The notes beneath the pieces were generated by a model. The model worked only from the letters and a program-made list of their open reading frames with translations, was not told the origin of the DNA and ran no database searches. 44,947 bases of DNA from contig BEIA01000006.1 of the NCBI GenBank assembly GCA_002898715.1, positions 1 through 44,947 on the forward strand, read 5' to 3'. This document shows, one piece after another, positions 25,092 through 34,056 of the stretch; position 1 is the stretch's first letter; each line of letters starts with the position of its first letter. A program made the translations under genes and the position numbers. The DNA is from a bacterium HR24. GTDB taxonomy: Bacteria; Chloroflexota; Dehalococcoidia; SM23-28-2; HRBIN24.

Positions 25092-26141
25092 ATGTTCTAT
25101 GCTGGCCTGGACCTTGGCAAGAGGCATTCCTACGTGGCGGTGGTGGACGAGAGGGGTAGGATCGTGAGGCAGGGGAGGGCCGAGAGCAGCCCCGAGGGGT
25201 TGCTTTGGGCCCTCTCGGGCCTGGGCCCAGGGCTCAAGCTTGCCCTGGAGGCCACCAGGGCCTGGGAGTGGGCCTACGACCTCCTCTCGGACCAGGGGCT
25301 GGCGGTGACCCTCGTCCATCCCGCCGTGTCCAGGGCCATAGCCTCGGCCAGGCCGGGGAAGCGACCGGCTGGACGCCCACATCCTGGCCCAGATATGCGG
25401 GCAGACCTGGTGGCCAGGGCCTACGTGGCCCACAAGGAGACGAGGGCCCTGAGGGAGCTCCTGCGCTACCGGGCCTTCCTGGTGGGCCTCGAGAGGGCGG
25501 TGAAGAACCGCATCCATGCCCTCCTGGACCGGCTGCCGGTGCGGCCGCCCATGGCCACCCCCTTCTCCAGGAAGGGGCTCGGGTGGCTGGCGGGGCTCAG
25601 GTTGCCCGAGCCCTACGGCGCGGAGCTTGCGGGCCTGTTGCGGCTGCTCTCGGCCCTCAGGCAGGAGCTTGCGCTGGTGGCAGGGAGGGTGCGGGAGGTG
25701 GCCAGGAGGGACGAGCGGGCCCTCTTGCTCACCACCGTGCCCGGCCTGGGCTACTACCTGGCCCTGCTGGTGCTGGCCGAGATAGGGGACGTCTCCCGCT
25801 TCCCCAGCGCCAGGCACCTCGCCAGCTATGCCGGGCTGGTGCCCTCCACCTACGCCTCGGGAGGTGTGGTAAGGCACGGCGCCATCACCAAGGGGGGCTC
25901 CCGCTTCCTCAGGTGGGCCCTAGTGGAGGCGGCCATCCATGCCGTGCGGCGGCCTGGGCCCCTGCAGGAGTTCTACCGGCGGCTCCTGGTGGGCAAGGGG
26001 GCCCAGAAGGCGAGGGTAGCGGTGGCAAGGAAGCTCGCCAAGGCCATCTTCTGGATGCTCAAGACGGGCAGGTCCTACAGGGAGGTGGAGCCGTACCTCG
26101 CTCCCCAGGGGCAGGCGGGCTCGAGGCTTTACATGGCCTAG
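25092..26141 (+). CDS. IS110-family transposase, full length but catalytic segment out of frame
   Basis: A 349-residue recombinase of the IS110 (DEDD/Piv) family. The N-terminal RuvC-like domain has GLDLGKRHS (Asp7) and LALEATRAW (Glu53). A C-terminal IS116/IS110/IS902 domain follows (VPGLGYYLALLVLAEIGDVSRF, SYAGLVPS, GAITKGGSRFLRWALVEAA). Residues 91-102 read RPAGRPHPGPDM where the family has DRLDAHILAQIC, and that exact wording is present one frame over from 25363. Two small deletions before and after it restore the frame. The protein therefore keeps its length but loses the D-x-x-D catalytic pair and is probably inactive, unless the site is a sequence error. Confidence 0.85.
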   Translation: MFYAGLDLGKRHSYVAVVDERGRIVRQGRAESSPEGLLWALSGLGPGLKLALEATRAWEWAYDLLSDQGLAVTLVHPAVSRAIASARPGKRPAGRPHPGPDMRADLVARAYVAHKETRALRELLRYRAFLVGLERAVKNRIHALLDRLPVRPPMATPFSRKGLGWLAGLRLPEPYGAELAGLLRLLSALRQELALVAGRVREVARRDERALLLTTVPGLGYYLALLVLAEIGDVSRFPSARHLASYAGLVPSTYASGGVVRHGAITKGGSRFLRWALVEAAIHAVRRPGPLQEFYRRLLVGKGAQKARVAVARKLAKAIFWMLKTGRSYREVEPYLAPQGQAGSRLYMA

Positions 26142-26387
26142 GTGAGGGCCGGCCCTGTGACCCCCCAGCCTGCTTCGCATACGGGACATATTGTCCTCGG
26201 GCAGGGACGGAGAGTGACTCTCGGCGGTGCTTGCTGGAGCGTGTCCTTTGGCCTTGTGGCCAGGAGGGAGGAGGCCATGGCCCCCCCTGAGGAAGCCTTG
26301 ACTCGGCCCCCGCCCTTAGAGACACGTAAAGCGCTGTCCTTTAGCTCCCGCTGTGGGGCCCAGTGCAGGCCCTGCCCTCGTGGCTTC

Positions 26388-27569
26388 CTAAGCCCCAGGA
26401 TGCCGCCGCTCCGCCACGACAAGGACGTCGACATCTTTGGTGAGGCGTAACAACCTGTCCGCGATCGCGCCCCGCAGCAGCTCGTGCAGGCGGCTACGTC
26501 GCGAATGACCGACGACGATGGTGTCCACGTTCTTCTCGCGTGCGACCTGCGCAAGCGCAGCCGCTACGTCGTTCGCCTTGACCCGAATGCATTCGGCCCC
26601 CAGGTCTTCGGCAAGACGAAAGTGCTCCTCCAGCCGCCGCTTCGCCTCCGGCGAGGCATGTGCCCAGGCCGGCGTCTCGACGAACACGGCCAACAGGTCT
26701 GACTGCTGACGCTGCGCCAGGCGCCAGGCGCGCCGAATCAGGTACTGCGAACGCGGACCGTCGTCGATCGCCACCATCAGCCGTTCGCCGGCCGGCCAGA
26801 CCGCCCCGATCCCATGCTGGCGCATGTACTGCTCAAGGTCTTGTTCGACCCGCGCCGCCATCTTTCTGAGGGCCAGCTCACGCAGCGCCGCGAGGTTCCC
26901 TTCACGGAAGAAGTGACGCAGTGCCTGCTCGGCGCGCTCCCGCGGATACACATCCCCATCGCGGATGCGCTGTCGCAGCGTATCCGGCGTCACGTCTATC
27001 AGTTCGATCTCGTCCGCCTGGTCGACGACCCAGTCGGGGATGCGCTCGCGCACCCGCACGCCGGTGATGCTCTCGACGATGTCGGCCAGGGACTCCAGGT
27101 GTTGGATGTTGAGGGTGCTGATGACGGTGATGCCGTGGTCGAGCAGTTCTAACACGTCCTGCCAGCGCTTGGCGTGTTTAGAGCAGTTGGGGACGTTGGT
27201 ATGGGCGAGCTCGTCGACGAGGGCCACGGCCGGCCGACGGCGGATGATGGCATCGACATCCATTTCCTCGACCGTGACGCCCTTGTACTCGCATCGCTTG
27301 CGGGGAATGATCTCCAGATCCCCGATAGCCTCGATGGTCCTGGGGCGACCGTACGTCTCGACGAAGCCGATGACGCAGTCGACGCCGCGCGCCTTTAGCC
27401 GGTGCAGCTCCATGAGAGCGGCGTACGTCTTGCCCACGCCCGGCGCCATGCCCAGGTAGATGCGCAGCCGACCCCGCGCGCCGGCCCCAGCCTCCCGCCG
27501 CACCCGCTCGAGCATCTCGCTAGGCGTGGGCCGCTCTTCCCGACGCCCGCCGGGCCGCTCGTGGCTCAT
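26388..27569 (-). CDS. kdpD: KdpD sensor half: KdpD N-terminal domain plus universal stress domain, no kinase
   Basis: A 393-residue cytoplasmic protein equal to the N-terminal part of KdpD. The KdpD domain has a Walker A motif GMAPGVGKT (40-48), a Walker B-like VALVDELAHTN, and the signature GITVISTLNIQHLESL. A Usp domain follows from about residue 260 (RLMVAIDDGPRSQYLIRRAW...DTIVVGHSRRSRLHELLRG). The transmembrane, GAF and kinase parts of a normal 900-residue KdpD are absent; a separate gene at 34053-35672 supplies them. It is the last gene of the kdpFABC operon, 9 bases after kdpC. In E. coli this half senses cytoplasmic cues and binds ATP and c-di-AMP, so it may tune the separate kinase. 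Confidence 0.9.
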   Translation of the reverse strand: MSHERPGGRREERPTPSEMLERVRREAGAGARGRLRIYLGMAPGVGKTYAALMELHRLKARGVDCVIGFVETYGRPRTIEAIGDLEIIPRKRCEYKGVTVEEMDVDAIIRRRPAVALVDELAHTNVPNCSKHAKRWQDVLELLDHGITVISTLNIQHLESLADIVESITGVRVRERIPDWVVDQADEIELIDVTPDTLRQRIRDGDVYPRERAEQALRHFFREGNLAALRELALRKMAARVEQDLEQYMRQHGIGAVWPAGERLMVAIDDGPRSQYLIRRAWRLAQRQQSDLLAVFVETPAWAHASPEAKRRLEEHFRLAEDLGAECIRVKANDVAAALAQVAREKNVDTIVVGHSRRSRLHELLRGAIADRLLRLTKDVDVLVVAERRHPGA

Positions 27570-27578
27570 CGCTCGGGA

Positions 27579-28169
27579 TCACGGCCTATCAAGTCGGTCG
27601 AGGGCGAGGTTCAGCTTCAGCACGTTAACGCGCGGCTCGCCGAGGAAGCCCAGGGTTCCGCCCTCCTTGAGGCGATCCACGAGTGCGCGCACCTCGTCCT
27701 CCGAGAGCCCGCGTGCCCGCGCCACGCGCCCGACCTGTAGGTAGGCGTTAGCGAGACTGATATGCGGGTCGAGTCCACTGCCAGATGCAGTCACTGCGTC
27801 TGCCGGAACCGGTGCGTCGGGAGCAAGCCCGTTCTCCTGCCGATATGCCTCCGCCCGTTCCCGCACGGTGGCAATCAGCTTCGCGTTCGTCGGCCCGAGG
27901 TTGGAAGCGCCGGAGCTCGTCGCATCATAGCCATCGCTGCCAGCTGCCGATGGCCGCGGATGGAAGTAGTCTGGCCGGGTGAACGCCTGCCCGATGAGCT
28001 CCGAGCCGATAACGTTGCCGCTAGCATCACGGATCAGGCTGCCGTTTGCCTGGTAAGGGAAAAGGACTTGGGCGATGCCGGTGACCGTCAGCGGGTAGAC
28101 CAGACCCGTGAGCGCTGTGAGCAGCACCACCGCGAGGACGGCGACCCTCGCCTGTCGTGCAATCTCCAC
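27579..28169 (-). CDS. kdpC: Potassium-transporting ATPase subunit C (KdpC)
   Basis: A 196-residue subunit of the KdpFABC potassium pump. One transmembrane helix (about residues 8-32, [23 protein letters not shown]) is followed by a periplasmic domain with the conserved blocks [50 protein letters not shown] and [16 protein letters not shown]. KdpC raises the affinity of the complex and links KdpA to KdpB. All family blocks are present. It lies between kdpB (14-base gap) and the kdpD-like sensor half. Confidence 0.96.
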   Translation of the reverse strand: MEIARQARVAVLAVVLLTALTGLVYPLTVTGIAQVLFPYQANGSLIRDASGNVIGSELIGQAFTRPDYFHPRPSAAGSDGYDATSSGASNLGPTNAKLIATVRERAEAYRQENGLAPDAPVPADAVTASGSGLDPHISLANAYLQVGRVARARGLSEDEVRALVDRLKEGGTLGFLGEPRVNVLKLNLALDRLDRP

Positions 28170-28183
28170 GATGCCTCCCTCCG

Positions 28184-30388
28184 TTAGGCCAGCCCTAGGG
28201 CTGCAATGATGAGGTCGATGAGCTTGATGCCGATGAACGGGGCCACGATGCCACCCACGCCGTATACGAGCAGGTTGCGGCGCAACAGCTCGGCCGCCGG
28301 GGCCGGGCGGTAGCCCACGCCCCGGAGGGCCAGCGGCACCAGCGCAACGATGATGAGCGCGTTGAAGATCACTGCCGACAGGATGGCGCTCTCCGGCGTC
28401 GCCAGGCGCATGACGTCCAGCGTGCCTAACTCTGGGTAGGCTGTGGCGAACATAGCCGGGATGATGGCGAAGTACTTTGCCACGTCGTTGGCGATGGAGA
28501 AGGTGGTGATGGCGCCACGGGTGATGAGCAGTTGCTTGCCTAGGGCGATGACCTCGATCAGCTTGGTCGGGTTTGAATCGAGGTCGACCAGGTTCGCCGC
28601 TTCCTTGGCCGCGGCCGTGCCCGAGTTCATCGCCAGCGCCACGTCCGCCTGGGCGAGGGCCGGAGCGTCGTTCGTGCCGTCGCCGGTCATGGCCACCAGG
28701 TGGCCCTGCCTCTGCAGCTCTCTTATGATCTCGATCTTGTCCTCGGGCTTGGCCCCGGCCACGAACTCATCGACGCCGGCCTCACGGGCGATGGTCGCGG
28801 CAGTGAGGGGATTATCGCCGGTGATCATGATAGTCTTGATGCCCATGCGCCGGAACTCCTGGAAGCGCTGGCGCAGACCTGGTTTGACCGTATCTTTGAA
28901 GTGTACGACGCCGACGACGCGGCCATCCAGGGCCAGCGCGAGCGGCGTCCCTCCCTCACGAGCGATCCGCTCGATCTGTTCGTTCAAGTCCGCCGGAGCC
29001 CCTTCGCCCGTGCGGGCGAGGATGGCCTCCGGAGCGCCCTTCAGGTATTCGTGGCCGCCCTGCCGAAGGCCGCTCAGGCGCGCCTGAGCCGTGAAGGCGA
29101 TGATCTCGGCGTCTGGACGAATGCCTTCGGTCGCTGGTGCGCCCATCTGCTCGGCGAGAGCGAGCAGGCTCCGCCCCTCGGGCGTCTGGTCGGCCAGGCT
29201 TGACTGCCGGGCCGCGATGAGGGCGTCCAGCAGCGAAGCACCGTTAACAGGGATGATCTCGGCTGCCAGTCGGTTGCCGTAGGTGATCGTGCCCGTCTTG
29301 TCCAGCAGCAACACGTCCACGTCGCCGGCCGCCTCGATGGCGCGTCCAGAGAGGGCCAGCACGTTGAAGCGGGCGACGCGATCCATGCCGGCGATACCGA
29401 TGGCCGGGAGCAGCCCACCGATGGTGGTCGGCATTAAGCACACGAGCAATGCCACCAGGACCACCGTCGCGACCGGGTTGCCGGCGTAGATGGCGAACGG
29501 CTCGACGGTGGCCACTACCAGGAGGAAGACGAGCGTCAGCCCCACCAGCAGGATCGTCAGGGCGATCTCGTTCGGCGTCTTCTGGCGCCGGGCACCCTCC
29601 ACCAGCGCGATCATTCGATCGAGAAAGCTCTCTCCCGGGTCAGCGGTGATGCGGATCTTGAGCCAGTCACTCACCACCTGGGTACCGGCAGTCACGCCCG
29701 AGCGGATGTCCGTTCCCGGCTCCTTCAGGACCGGGGCCGACTCGCCGGTGATCACCGCCTCGTTGACGTAGGCGATCCCCTCGACCACCTCGCCGTCTCC
29801 CGGGATGATCTCCCCTTCGCGCACAAGCACGATGTCGCCCTTGCGGAGCTGGGACGACGGAACCAGTTCTTCTCGGCCATCGCGCAGCCGGCGGGCAGGC
29901 GTCTCCTTCCTCGTCGCGCGCAGGGTTTCAGCCTGGGCCTTGCCGCGGGCCTCGGCCAGCGCCTCGGCGAAGTTCGCGAAGAGCACCGTGAACCAGAGCC
30001 AGAGGCTGATCTGGATGCCGAACCCCAGGCTGAACCCACGCCCAAGCTCAGGCACGACAAGCTGCGCTAGCGTCACCGCCGTGGTCCACAGCGCGCCGAT
30101 TTCGACGACCAACATGACGGGGTTCGTGACGAGGTGCCGCGGATCGAGCTTGACCACGGCATCGCGCAGCGCCCGTTTCAGGAGTGGCCCGGACCAGGGG
30201 CTCGCCCCCCGGAGTCGCCGCTGCAGCAGCTCCTTCATCTCATCGGTCTCGGGCGTGCGAACAGGCGGGGGCTCGAGTCCGCGCATCGGGTCGGCGTCCC
30301 GCGCCGGCATCGTGCGCGGAGCCCGCTGGCTGTCCTGCCGTCGGTTGCGGTCCGTCACCCCCGCCTGCTCGCGATCGTGCCCGCTCAT
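28184..30388 (-). CDS. kdpB: Potassium-transporting P-type ATPase subunit B (KdpB)
   Basis: A 734-residue energy-coupling ATPase of the potassium pump. Phosphorylation occurs at Asp363 in [14 protein letters not shown]; other hallmarks are VITGESAPV in the actuator domain and [25 protein letters not shown] in the hinge. Membrane helices flank these domains. The N-terminus carries about 50 extra charged residues before [11 protein letters not shown], longer than E. coli KdpB; an internal Met in this stretch could be the real start, though GGGAGAG precedes the ATG at 30388. It lies between kdpA and kdpC in the standard order. Confidence 0.96.
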   Translation of the reverse strand: MSGHDREQAGVTDRNRRQDSQRAPRTMPARDADPMRGLEPPPVRTPETDEMKELLQRRLRGASPWSGPLLKRALRDAVVKLDPRHLVTNPVMLVVEIGALWTTAVTLAQLVVPELGRGFSLGFGIQISLWLWFTVLFANFAEALAEARGKAQAETLRATRKETPARRLRDGREELVPSSQLRKGDIVLVREGEIIPGDGEVVEGIAYVNEAVITGESAPVLKEPGTDIRSGVTAGTQVVSDWLKIRITADPGESFLDRMIALVEGARRQKTPNEIALTILLVGLTLVFLLVVATVEPFAIYAGNPVATVVLVALLVCLMPTTIGGLLPAIGIAGMDRVARFNVLALSGRAIEAAGDVDVLLLDKTGTITYGNRLAAEIIPVNGASLLDALIAARQSSLADQTPEGRSLLALAEQMGAPATEGIRPDAEIIAFTAQARLSGLRQGGHEYLKGAPEAILARTGEGAPADLNEQIERIAREGGTPLALALDGRVVGVVHFKDTVKPGLRQRFQEFRRMGIKTIMITGDNPLTAATIAREAGVDEFVAGAKPEDKIEIIRELQRQGHLVAMTGDGTNDAPALAQADVALAMNSGTAAAKEAANLVDLDSNPTKLIEVIALGKQLLITRGAITTFSIANDVAKYFAIIPAMFATAYPELGTLDVMRLATPESAILSAVIFNALIIVALVPLALRGVGYRPAPAAELLRRNLLVYGVGGIVAPFIGIKLIDLIIAALGLA

Positions 30389-30416
30389 TGTTGCTCTCTC
30401 CCTTCCAGTGCTCCGC

Positions 30417-32144
30417 TCAAAAGGTCCGGCCGGCGCCCAACAACAGTTGTTCGGCGATCGGACCGAGCGCCAGCGCTGGGAAGAAGCTGAGCGCCCCCAC
30501 GATCACCACGGTTCCCACGAGCATGCCCACGAACAGGGGCGTGTGCGTCGGCATCGTACCCAGGCCGGGTGCCAGCCGCGGCTTGCGCGCCAACGAGCCG
30601 GCGATGGCCAGGACCGGCACCATCGTCAGAAAGCGGCCGATCAGCATCGCCAGGCCGACGGTGACGTTGTAGAAGAGCGTGTTGGCACTCAGGCCGGCGA
30701 AGGCCGAGCCGTTGTTCCCGGTACCCGAGCTGTAGGCGTAGAAGATCTCGCTGAAGCCGTGGGGGCCAGGATTGAGTATGCTGCTGACCCCATAGGGAGC
30801 CACGCTCGCCCAAGCGGTGAAAACGAGGATGGAGGCTGCTCCCGCCAGCACGAACAACATCGCCATCTTTATCTCGAAGCTCTCGATCTTCTTGCCGAGG
30901 TACTCAGGAGTGCGACCGACCATCAGGCCGGCGATAAACACCGCCAGGATGGCAAAGATCAACATGCCGTAAAGCCCCGATCCGACGCCGCCAAAAATTA
31001 CCTCACCGAGCTGCATGTTGAACATCGTCACCCCTCCGGACAGGGGCAAGAGGCTGTCGTGCATGGTGTTGACAGCTCCACAGGAGGCCGCCGTGGTGAC
31101 CACGGCAAACAGAACTGACGCGACGATGCCGAACCGCACCTCCTTGCCCTCCAGGTTGCCACCTGGCTGCAGTGGTGACGCCTGTTGGTCGACGCCCAGC
31201 CGGGCGAGTAGTGGATTGCCACCTTGCTCCACCAGCAACGTCACAGCGAGGCCAGCGACGAACAGGACGGCCATCGCCGCCCACACGGCCCAGCCCTGGC
31301 GGGTGTCGCCGACCATCCGGCCAAAGGTGTGGGTGAGCCCGGCCGGGATGGCAAAGATCAGCAGCATCTCGATGAGATTGGTGAGGGGTGTCGGGTTCTC
31401 ATAGGGATGGGCGGAGTTGGCGTTGAAAAACCCCCCACCGTTGGTGCCGAGAAGCTTGATCACTTCCTGGCTGGCCACCGGCCCCTGGGCGATGGTCTGC
31501 GCTCCGCCCTCGAGCGTCTGGACATGGATGTAGGGCTTGAGGTTCTGCGGCACCCCCTGCCACACCAGCACCAGCGCGACGACCACGCTGAAGGGCAGCA
31601 GCACGTAGAGGGTGGCACGGACCAGGTCGACCCAGAAGTTGCCGATGGCCTCGGCCGAGCGACGGGAAAGGCCGCGGATGAGCGCCACCGCGACGGCGAT
31701 ACCGGTCGCCGCCGAGACGAAGTTCTGAACGGTCAGTCCCGCCATCTGGGTGAGGTAGCTCATCGTGCGCTCGCCGCTGTAGGCCTGCCAGTTGGTGTTG
31801 GTGCTGAAGCTAGCAGCCGTGTTAAAGGCGAGGTCAGGGGCGACCGGCCCGAAGCCCTGCGGGTTGAGCGGTAGGAACCCTTGCAGACGTTGAAGCGCAT
31901 AGAGAAGGATCATCCCAGCCAGGTTGAAGAGCAGCACCGCGGCGGCGTAACTGGGCCAGCGCTGCTCCGCAGCAGGGTCGATCACGCACGCCCGGTAGAC
32001 CGCTCGCTCGAGCGGTGAGAGGAGCGGGCTAAGCCACGTCCGCTCGCCCTGAAAGACGCGGGCCATATAGGCGCCGAGCGGTTTCGTAAGCGCCAAGAGA
32101 AGCCCCACGAAGAGGACGATCTGGACAAGGGCGATAGCATTCAT
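30417..32144 (-). CDS. kdpA: Potassium-transporting ATPase channel subunit A (KdpA)
   Basis: A 575-residue integral membrane protein, the potassium-selective subunit of KdpFABC, related to Trk/Ktr channels. Four pore loops with central glycines are visible, including [49 protein letters not shown] and [13 protein letters not shown]. Length matches the family. The ATG at 32144 overlaps the stop of the upstream 103-residue gene (ATGA), showing translational coupling. kdpB follows after 28 bases. Confidence 0.96.
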   Translation of the reverse strand: MNAIALVQIVLFVGLLLALTKPLGAYMARVFQGERTWLSPLLSPLERAVYRACVIDPAAEQRWPSYAAAVLLFNLAGMILLYALQRLQGFLPLNPQGFGPVAPDLAFNTAASFSTNTNWQAYSGERTMSYLTQMAGLTVQNFVSAATGIAVAVALIRGLSRRSAEAIGNFWVDLVRATLYVLLPFSVVVALVLVWQGVPQNLKPYIHVQTLEGGAQTIAQGPVASQEVIKLLGTNGGGFFNANSAHPYENPTPLTNLIEMLLIFAIPAGLTHTFGRMVGDTRQGWAVWAAMAVLFVAGLAVTLLVEQGGNPLLARLGVDQQASPLQPGGNLEGKEVRFGIVASVLFAVVTTAASCGAVNTMHDSLLPLSGGVTMFNMQLGEVIFGGVGSGLYGMLIFAILAVFIAGLMVGRTPEYLGKKIESFEIKMAMLFVLAGAASILVFTAWASVAPYGVSSILNPGPHGFSEIFYAYSSGTGNNGSAFAGLSANTLFYNVTVGLAMLIGRFLTMVPVLAIAGSLARKPRLAPGLGTMPTHTPLFVGMLVGTVVIVGALSFFPALALGPIAEQLLLGAGRTF

Positions 32145-32452
32145 TGTCCCGCGTCACCTTCCCGTGGGTTGGCCGTGTTCGTCCGACGGGCAAACCAGAG
32201 AACGATTACGCGGGTTTCGGCCCGTCCCCAGCAACACAGGCCGTACTCTCGCGCAAGCCGCTCGCTTTCACGCAGGATCTCGAGCGCCTCGCCCGGCTCG
32301 CCGTCCAGCGGGAGGGTCAGCGAGACGCGGGCGACCAGGTCCGCCGCCGTCCGCGCCAGCAAGAGACAGGAGGCCCGCACCCGCTCCATGGCGGAGGCGA
32401 CCGCTCCCGATCGGCTTAGGCAGTTTCGCCGTCGCCGCCGCTCGGACGACAT
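32141..32452 (-). CDS. Small hypothetical protein (103 aa) coupled to kdpA
   Basis: This 103-residue basic protein is read between kdpF and kdpA. Its stop overlaps the kdpA start as ATGA and its own start lies 11 bases after the kdpF stop. The tight packing argues that it is real. It contains [20 protein letters not shown] and a stretch [24 protein letters not shown], probably helical, and ends [23 protein letters not shown]. No transmembrane segment or known domain is recognised. Longer readings from 32644 would run back through kdpF in another frame and were rejected. Confidence 0.6.
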   Translation of the reverse strand: MSSERRRRRNCLSRSGAVASAMERVRASCLLLARTAADLVARVSLTLPLDGEPGEALEILRESERLAREYGLCCWGRAETRVIVLWFARRTNTANPREGDAGQ

Positions 32453-32463
32453 CGGCCGTCCCC

Positions 32464-32553
32464 TCAGAGGCGGTCGGCGTCGATAAGCGCGTAGACCAGG
32501 TAGAGTGCCAGGGCGATCGAGATGATGCCTCCAACCACCCATTCCCACTCCAT
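32464..32553 (-). CDS. kdpF: KdpF, small membrane subunit of the potassium pump
   Basis: A 29-residue single-helix peptide, MEWEWVVGGIISIALALYLV followed by YALIDADRL. The pattern of a short Gly/Ile-rich helix ending YLxYALxxADRL, located upstream of kdpA, matches KdpF, which stabilises the KdpABC complex in the lipid bilayer. It starts at 32553, where its ATG shares one base with the TGA of the preceding small gene (TGATG), and ends 11 bases before the next start. Confidence 0.85.
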   Translation of the reverse strand: MEWEWVVGGIISIALALYLVYALIDADRL

Positions 32554-32651
32554 CAGCCGCGCCGTTGCCGGAGGCGCTCGCAAGCCAGCACGTAGCCCAG
32601 TGCGAGCGCGAAGAACGCACCGGTTGCCACCACGAACGCCACATCAGCCAT
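32553..32651 (-). CDS. 32-residue single-helix membrane peptide in kdp operon
   Basis: A very short gene encoding MADVAFVVATGAFFALALGY then VLACERLRQRRG: one hydrophobic helix and a positively charged tail, so the C-terminus should face the cytoplasm. It overlaps the end of the receiver gene by 8 bases and its stop shares a base with the kdpF start. Packing this tight suggests that it is translated. It could be a second small regulator or subunit of the Kdp pump. No named family is recognised. Confidence 0.6.
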   Translation of the reverse strand: MADVAFVVATGAFFALALGYVLACERLRQRRG

Positions 32652-33150
32652 GGATAGGCTCCTCCTCTGCAGGCGCTTCACCCGCCGCCATTTCACCGTC
32701 TCGCTCGCCCGTGGCCGAGCCGAGAACGAGCCGCAACAACGCCTCGAGTGGAAACGGCTTCGGGAGGTAAGCCAGCGGCCGGAACTCCTCGAGGTGGCCT
32801 TTCGGCACGCGAACCGCCGAGAGGATGACTGTGGGGACGTAGATGCCCCGTCGCCCCAGCTCGCGCAGCACGTCCCAGCCGCTGCGATCGGGCAGATCGA
32901 TGTCGAGCAGCAGCAGGTCAGGACGGTCCTCCGCCATGCTCGCGATCGCCTGACTGGCGGTCTCTGCCTCACGGACCTCCACCCCGCGGGCGCGCAAGTT
33001 CCGGGCGACGATCTGGCGGAACGTCGCCTCGTCTTCGACGAACAGCACCTGCCGGGCGCGCAGGATGGGCGGCGCGGCGAGCGAGTCGCCCGACTCAGCG
33101 CGCGGCGGGCCAGCCGCCGGCCCGTGTCGCTCTATCGCCTGCCCCTCCAT
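32644..33150 (-). CDS. Receiver-only response regulator in the kdp operon
   Basis: A 168-residue protein with one CheY-like receiver domain (about residues 33-145). The acidic pocket is FVEDE, the phospho-acceptor Asp83 lies in LLLLDIDLPD, and the conserved lysine is Lys131 in YLPKPF. There is no DNA-binding domain; the flanking N-terminal 30 and C-terminal 20 residues look disordered. It is the first gene after the phased repeats at 33215-33266, so the Kdp system may drive its expression. It could act as a phosphate sink or modulator for the nearby kinase. Confidence 0.82.
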   Translation of the reverse strand: MEGQAIERHGPAAGPPRAESGDSLAAPPILRARQVLFVEDEATFRQIVARNLRARGVEVREAETASQAIASMAEDRPDLLLLDIDLPDRSGWDVLRELGRRGIYVPTVILSAVRVPKGHLEEFRPLAYLPKPFPLEALLRLVLGSATGERDGEMAAGEAPAEEEPIHG

Positions 33151-33193
33151 CGTCGCGGTATGCCCCGGTGCCTAGCGTCTCGACAGGCCACCC

Positions 33194-33266
33194 GAGATAC
33201 TGTGGATCGGATGCGCTCAACGGACGCTCAACGGGGCCTCCATGGATCTCAACGATCGCTCAACAT
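33194..33266 (-). promoter_or_regulatory. Phased direct repeats (probable KdpE boxes) and promoter of the kdp structural operon
   Basis: Four copies of GTTGAGC (one as GTTGAGA) occur on the minus strand, seen on the plus strand as GCTCAAC at 33215, 33226 and 33258 and TCTCAAC at 33247. Their spacings are 11, 21 and 11 bases, so all face the same side of the helix, as expected for tandem OmpR/PhoB-type dimers such as KdpE. A TATCTC (complement of 33194-33199) lies downstream, 15 bases from the last TTGAGC. The site lies between kdpE and the first gene of the pump operon. KdpE binding is inferred. Confidence 0.6.
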
Positions 33267-33357
33267 CTGGCGCTGAGGCCGCCAGTGAGGGCAAGCGGCA
33301 TGAGCGGGTGCGCGCTCAATGCCGGTACGGTGGCCCCAAGAAAGGGGGGCGGCCGGC

Positions 33358-34056
33358 TCAGGCGAGGTGCTCCTCGGTCACGAGCCGGTAGCCGACGCCT
33401 GGCTCTGTCACTAGGCGTCGGGCCGCTGGCCCCAGCTTCTTACGCAGGCGAGCAGCGTAGACGTGGAGGTAGTGCGGCTCATCGACGTACTGCAAGCCCC
33501 ACACCTGTGTCAGGAGCTGGCGGTTTGTCAGCACCTTATCTGGGTGGGAAGCCAGCACCTTGAGAAGGTCGTACTCCTTCGGAGTGAGGTCCACCTCCTG
33601 ACCCGCGACCGTGACGCGCCGATGCTCTAGATCGATGAGCATCTCCCCGGCCTGGATGACGGGCGCTGCGCTGGCGAGGTGCGCAGCGTGGCGCAGCGCC
33701 ACCCGGATGCGCGCCAGAAGTTCCCGCACCCCGAACGGTTTCGTCAGGTAGTCGTCCGCGCCCTGCTCGAGCGCCGCAACCTTTTCTGCCTCCTCGCCGC
33801 GCGCCGACAGGACTATGATGGGCGTGCCCGAATGCTCGCGAATGGTGCGGATGACCTCGCGCCCATGCATGTCTGGGAGGATCAGGTCCAAGAGCACGAC
33901 GTCTGGCCGGAACCTCTCGAATCGCTCCAGCGCCTCCTGGGCAGTTTCAGCGACCTCCACCCGGAAGCCGTGCCCCCGGAGATTGGAGCTGACCGTGCGG
34001 AGGATGGCCGGCTCGTCATCCACCACCAGGATGCGGGCGCCCTGCGGCACGGTCAC
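33358..34056 (-). CDS. kdpE: KdpE-like response regulator (OmpR/PhoB family)
   Basis: A 232-residue two-domain regulator. The receiver has VVDDEP, phospho-acceptor Asp57 (VVLLDLILPD) and Lys106 (DDYLTKPFG). The winged-helix DNA-binding domain spans about 135-230 (VDLTPKEYDLLKVLASHPDKVLTNRQLL, then VYAARLRKKLGPAARRLVTEPGVGYRLV), closely following KdpE. The start is taken as GTG 34056, which overlaps the kinase stop as GTGA; the longer ATG reading adds 33 residues from inside the kinase gene. It should respond to the kinase at 34053-35672 and activate the pump operon. Confidence 0.93.
   Translation of the reverse strand: MTVPQGARILVVDDEPAILRTVSSNLRGHGFRVEVAETAQEALERFERFRPDVVLLDLILPDMHGREVIRTIREHSGTPIIVLSARGEEAEKVAALEQGADDYLTKPFGVRELLARIRVALRHAAHLASAAPVIQAGEMLIDLEHRRVTVAGQEVDLTPKEYDLLKVLASHPDKVLTNRQLLTQVWGLQYVDEPHYLHVYAARLRKKLGPAARRLVTEPGVGYRLVTEEHLA

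Noticed and set aside
32141-32644. A longer 167-residue version of the small gene before kdpA
   Set aside because: The extra 64 residues cover kdpF in another frame; the ATG at 32452 gives compact packing and leaves kdpF intact.
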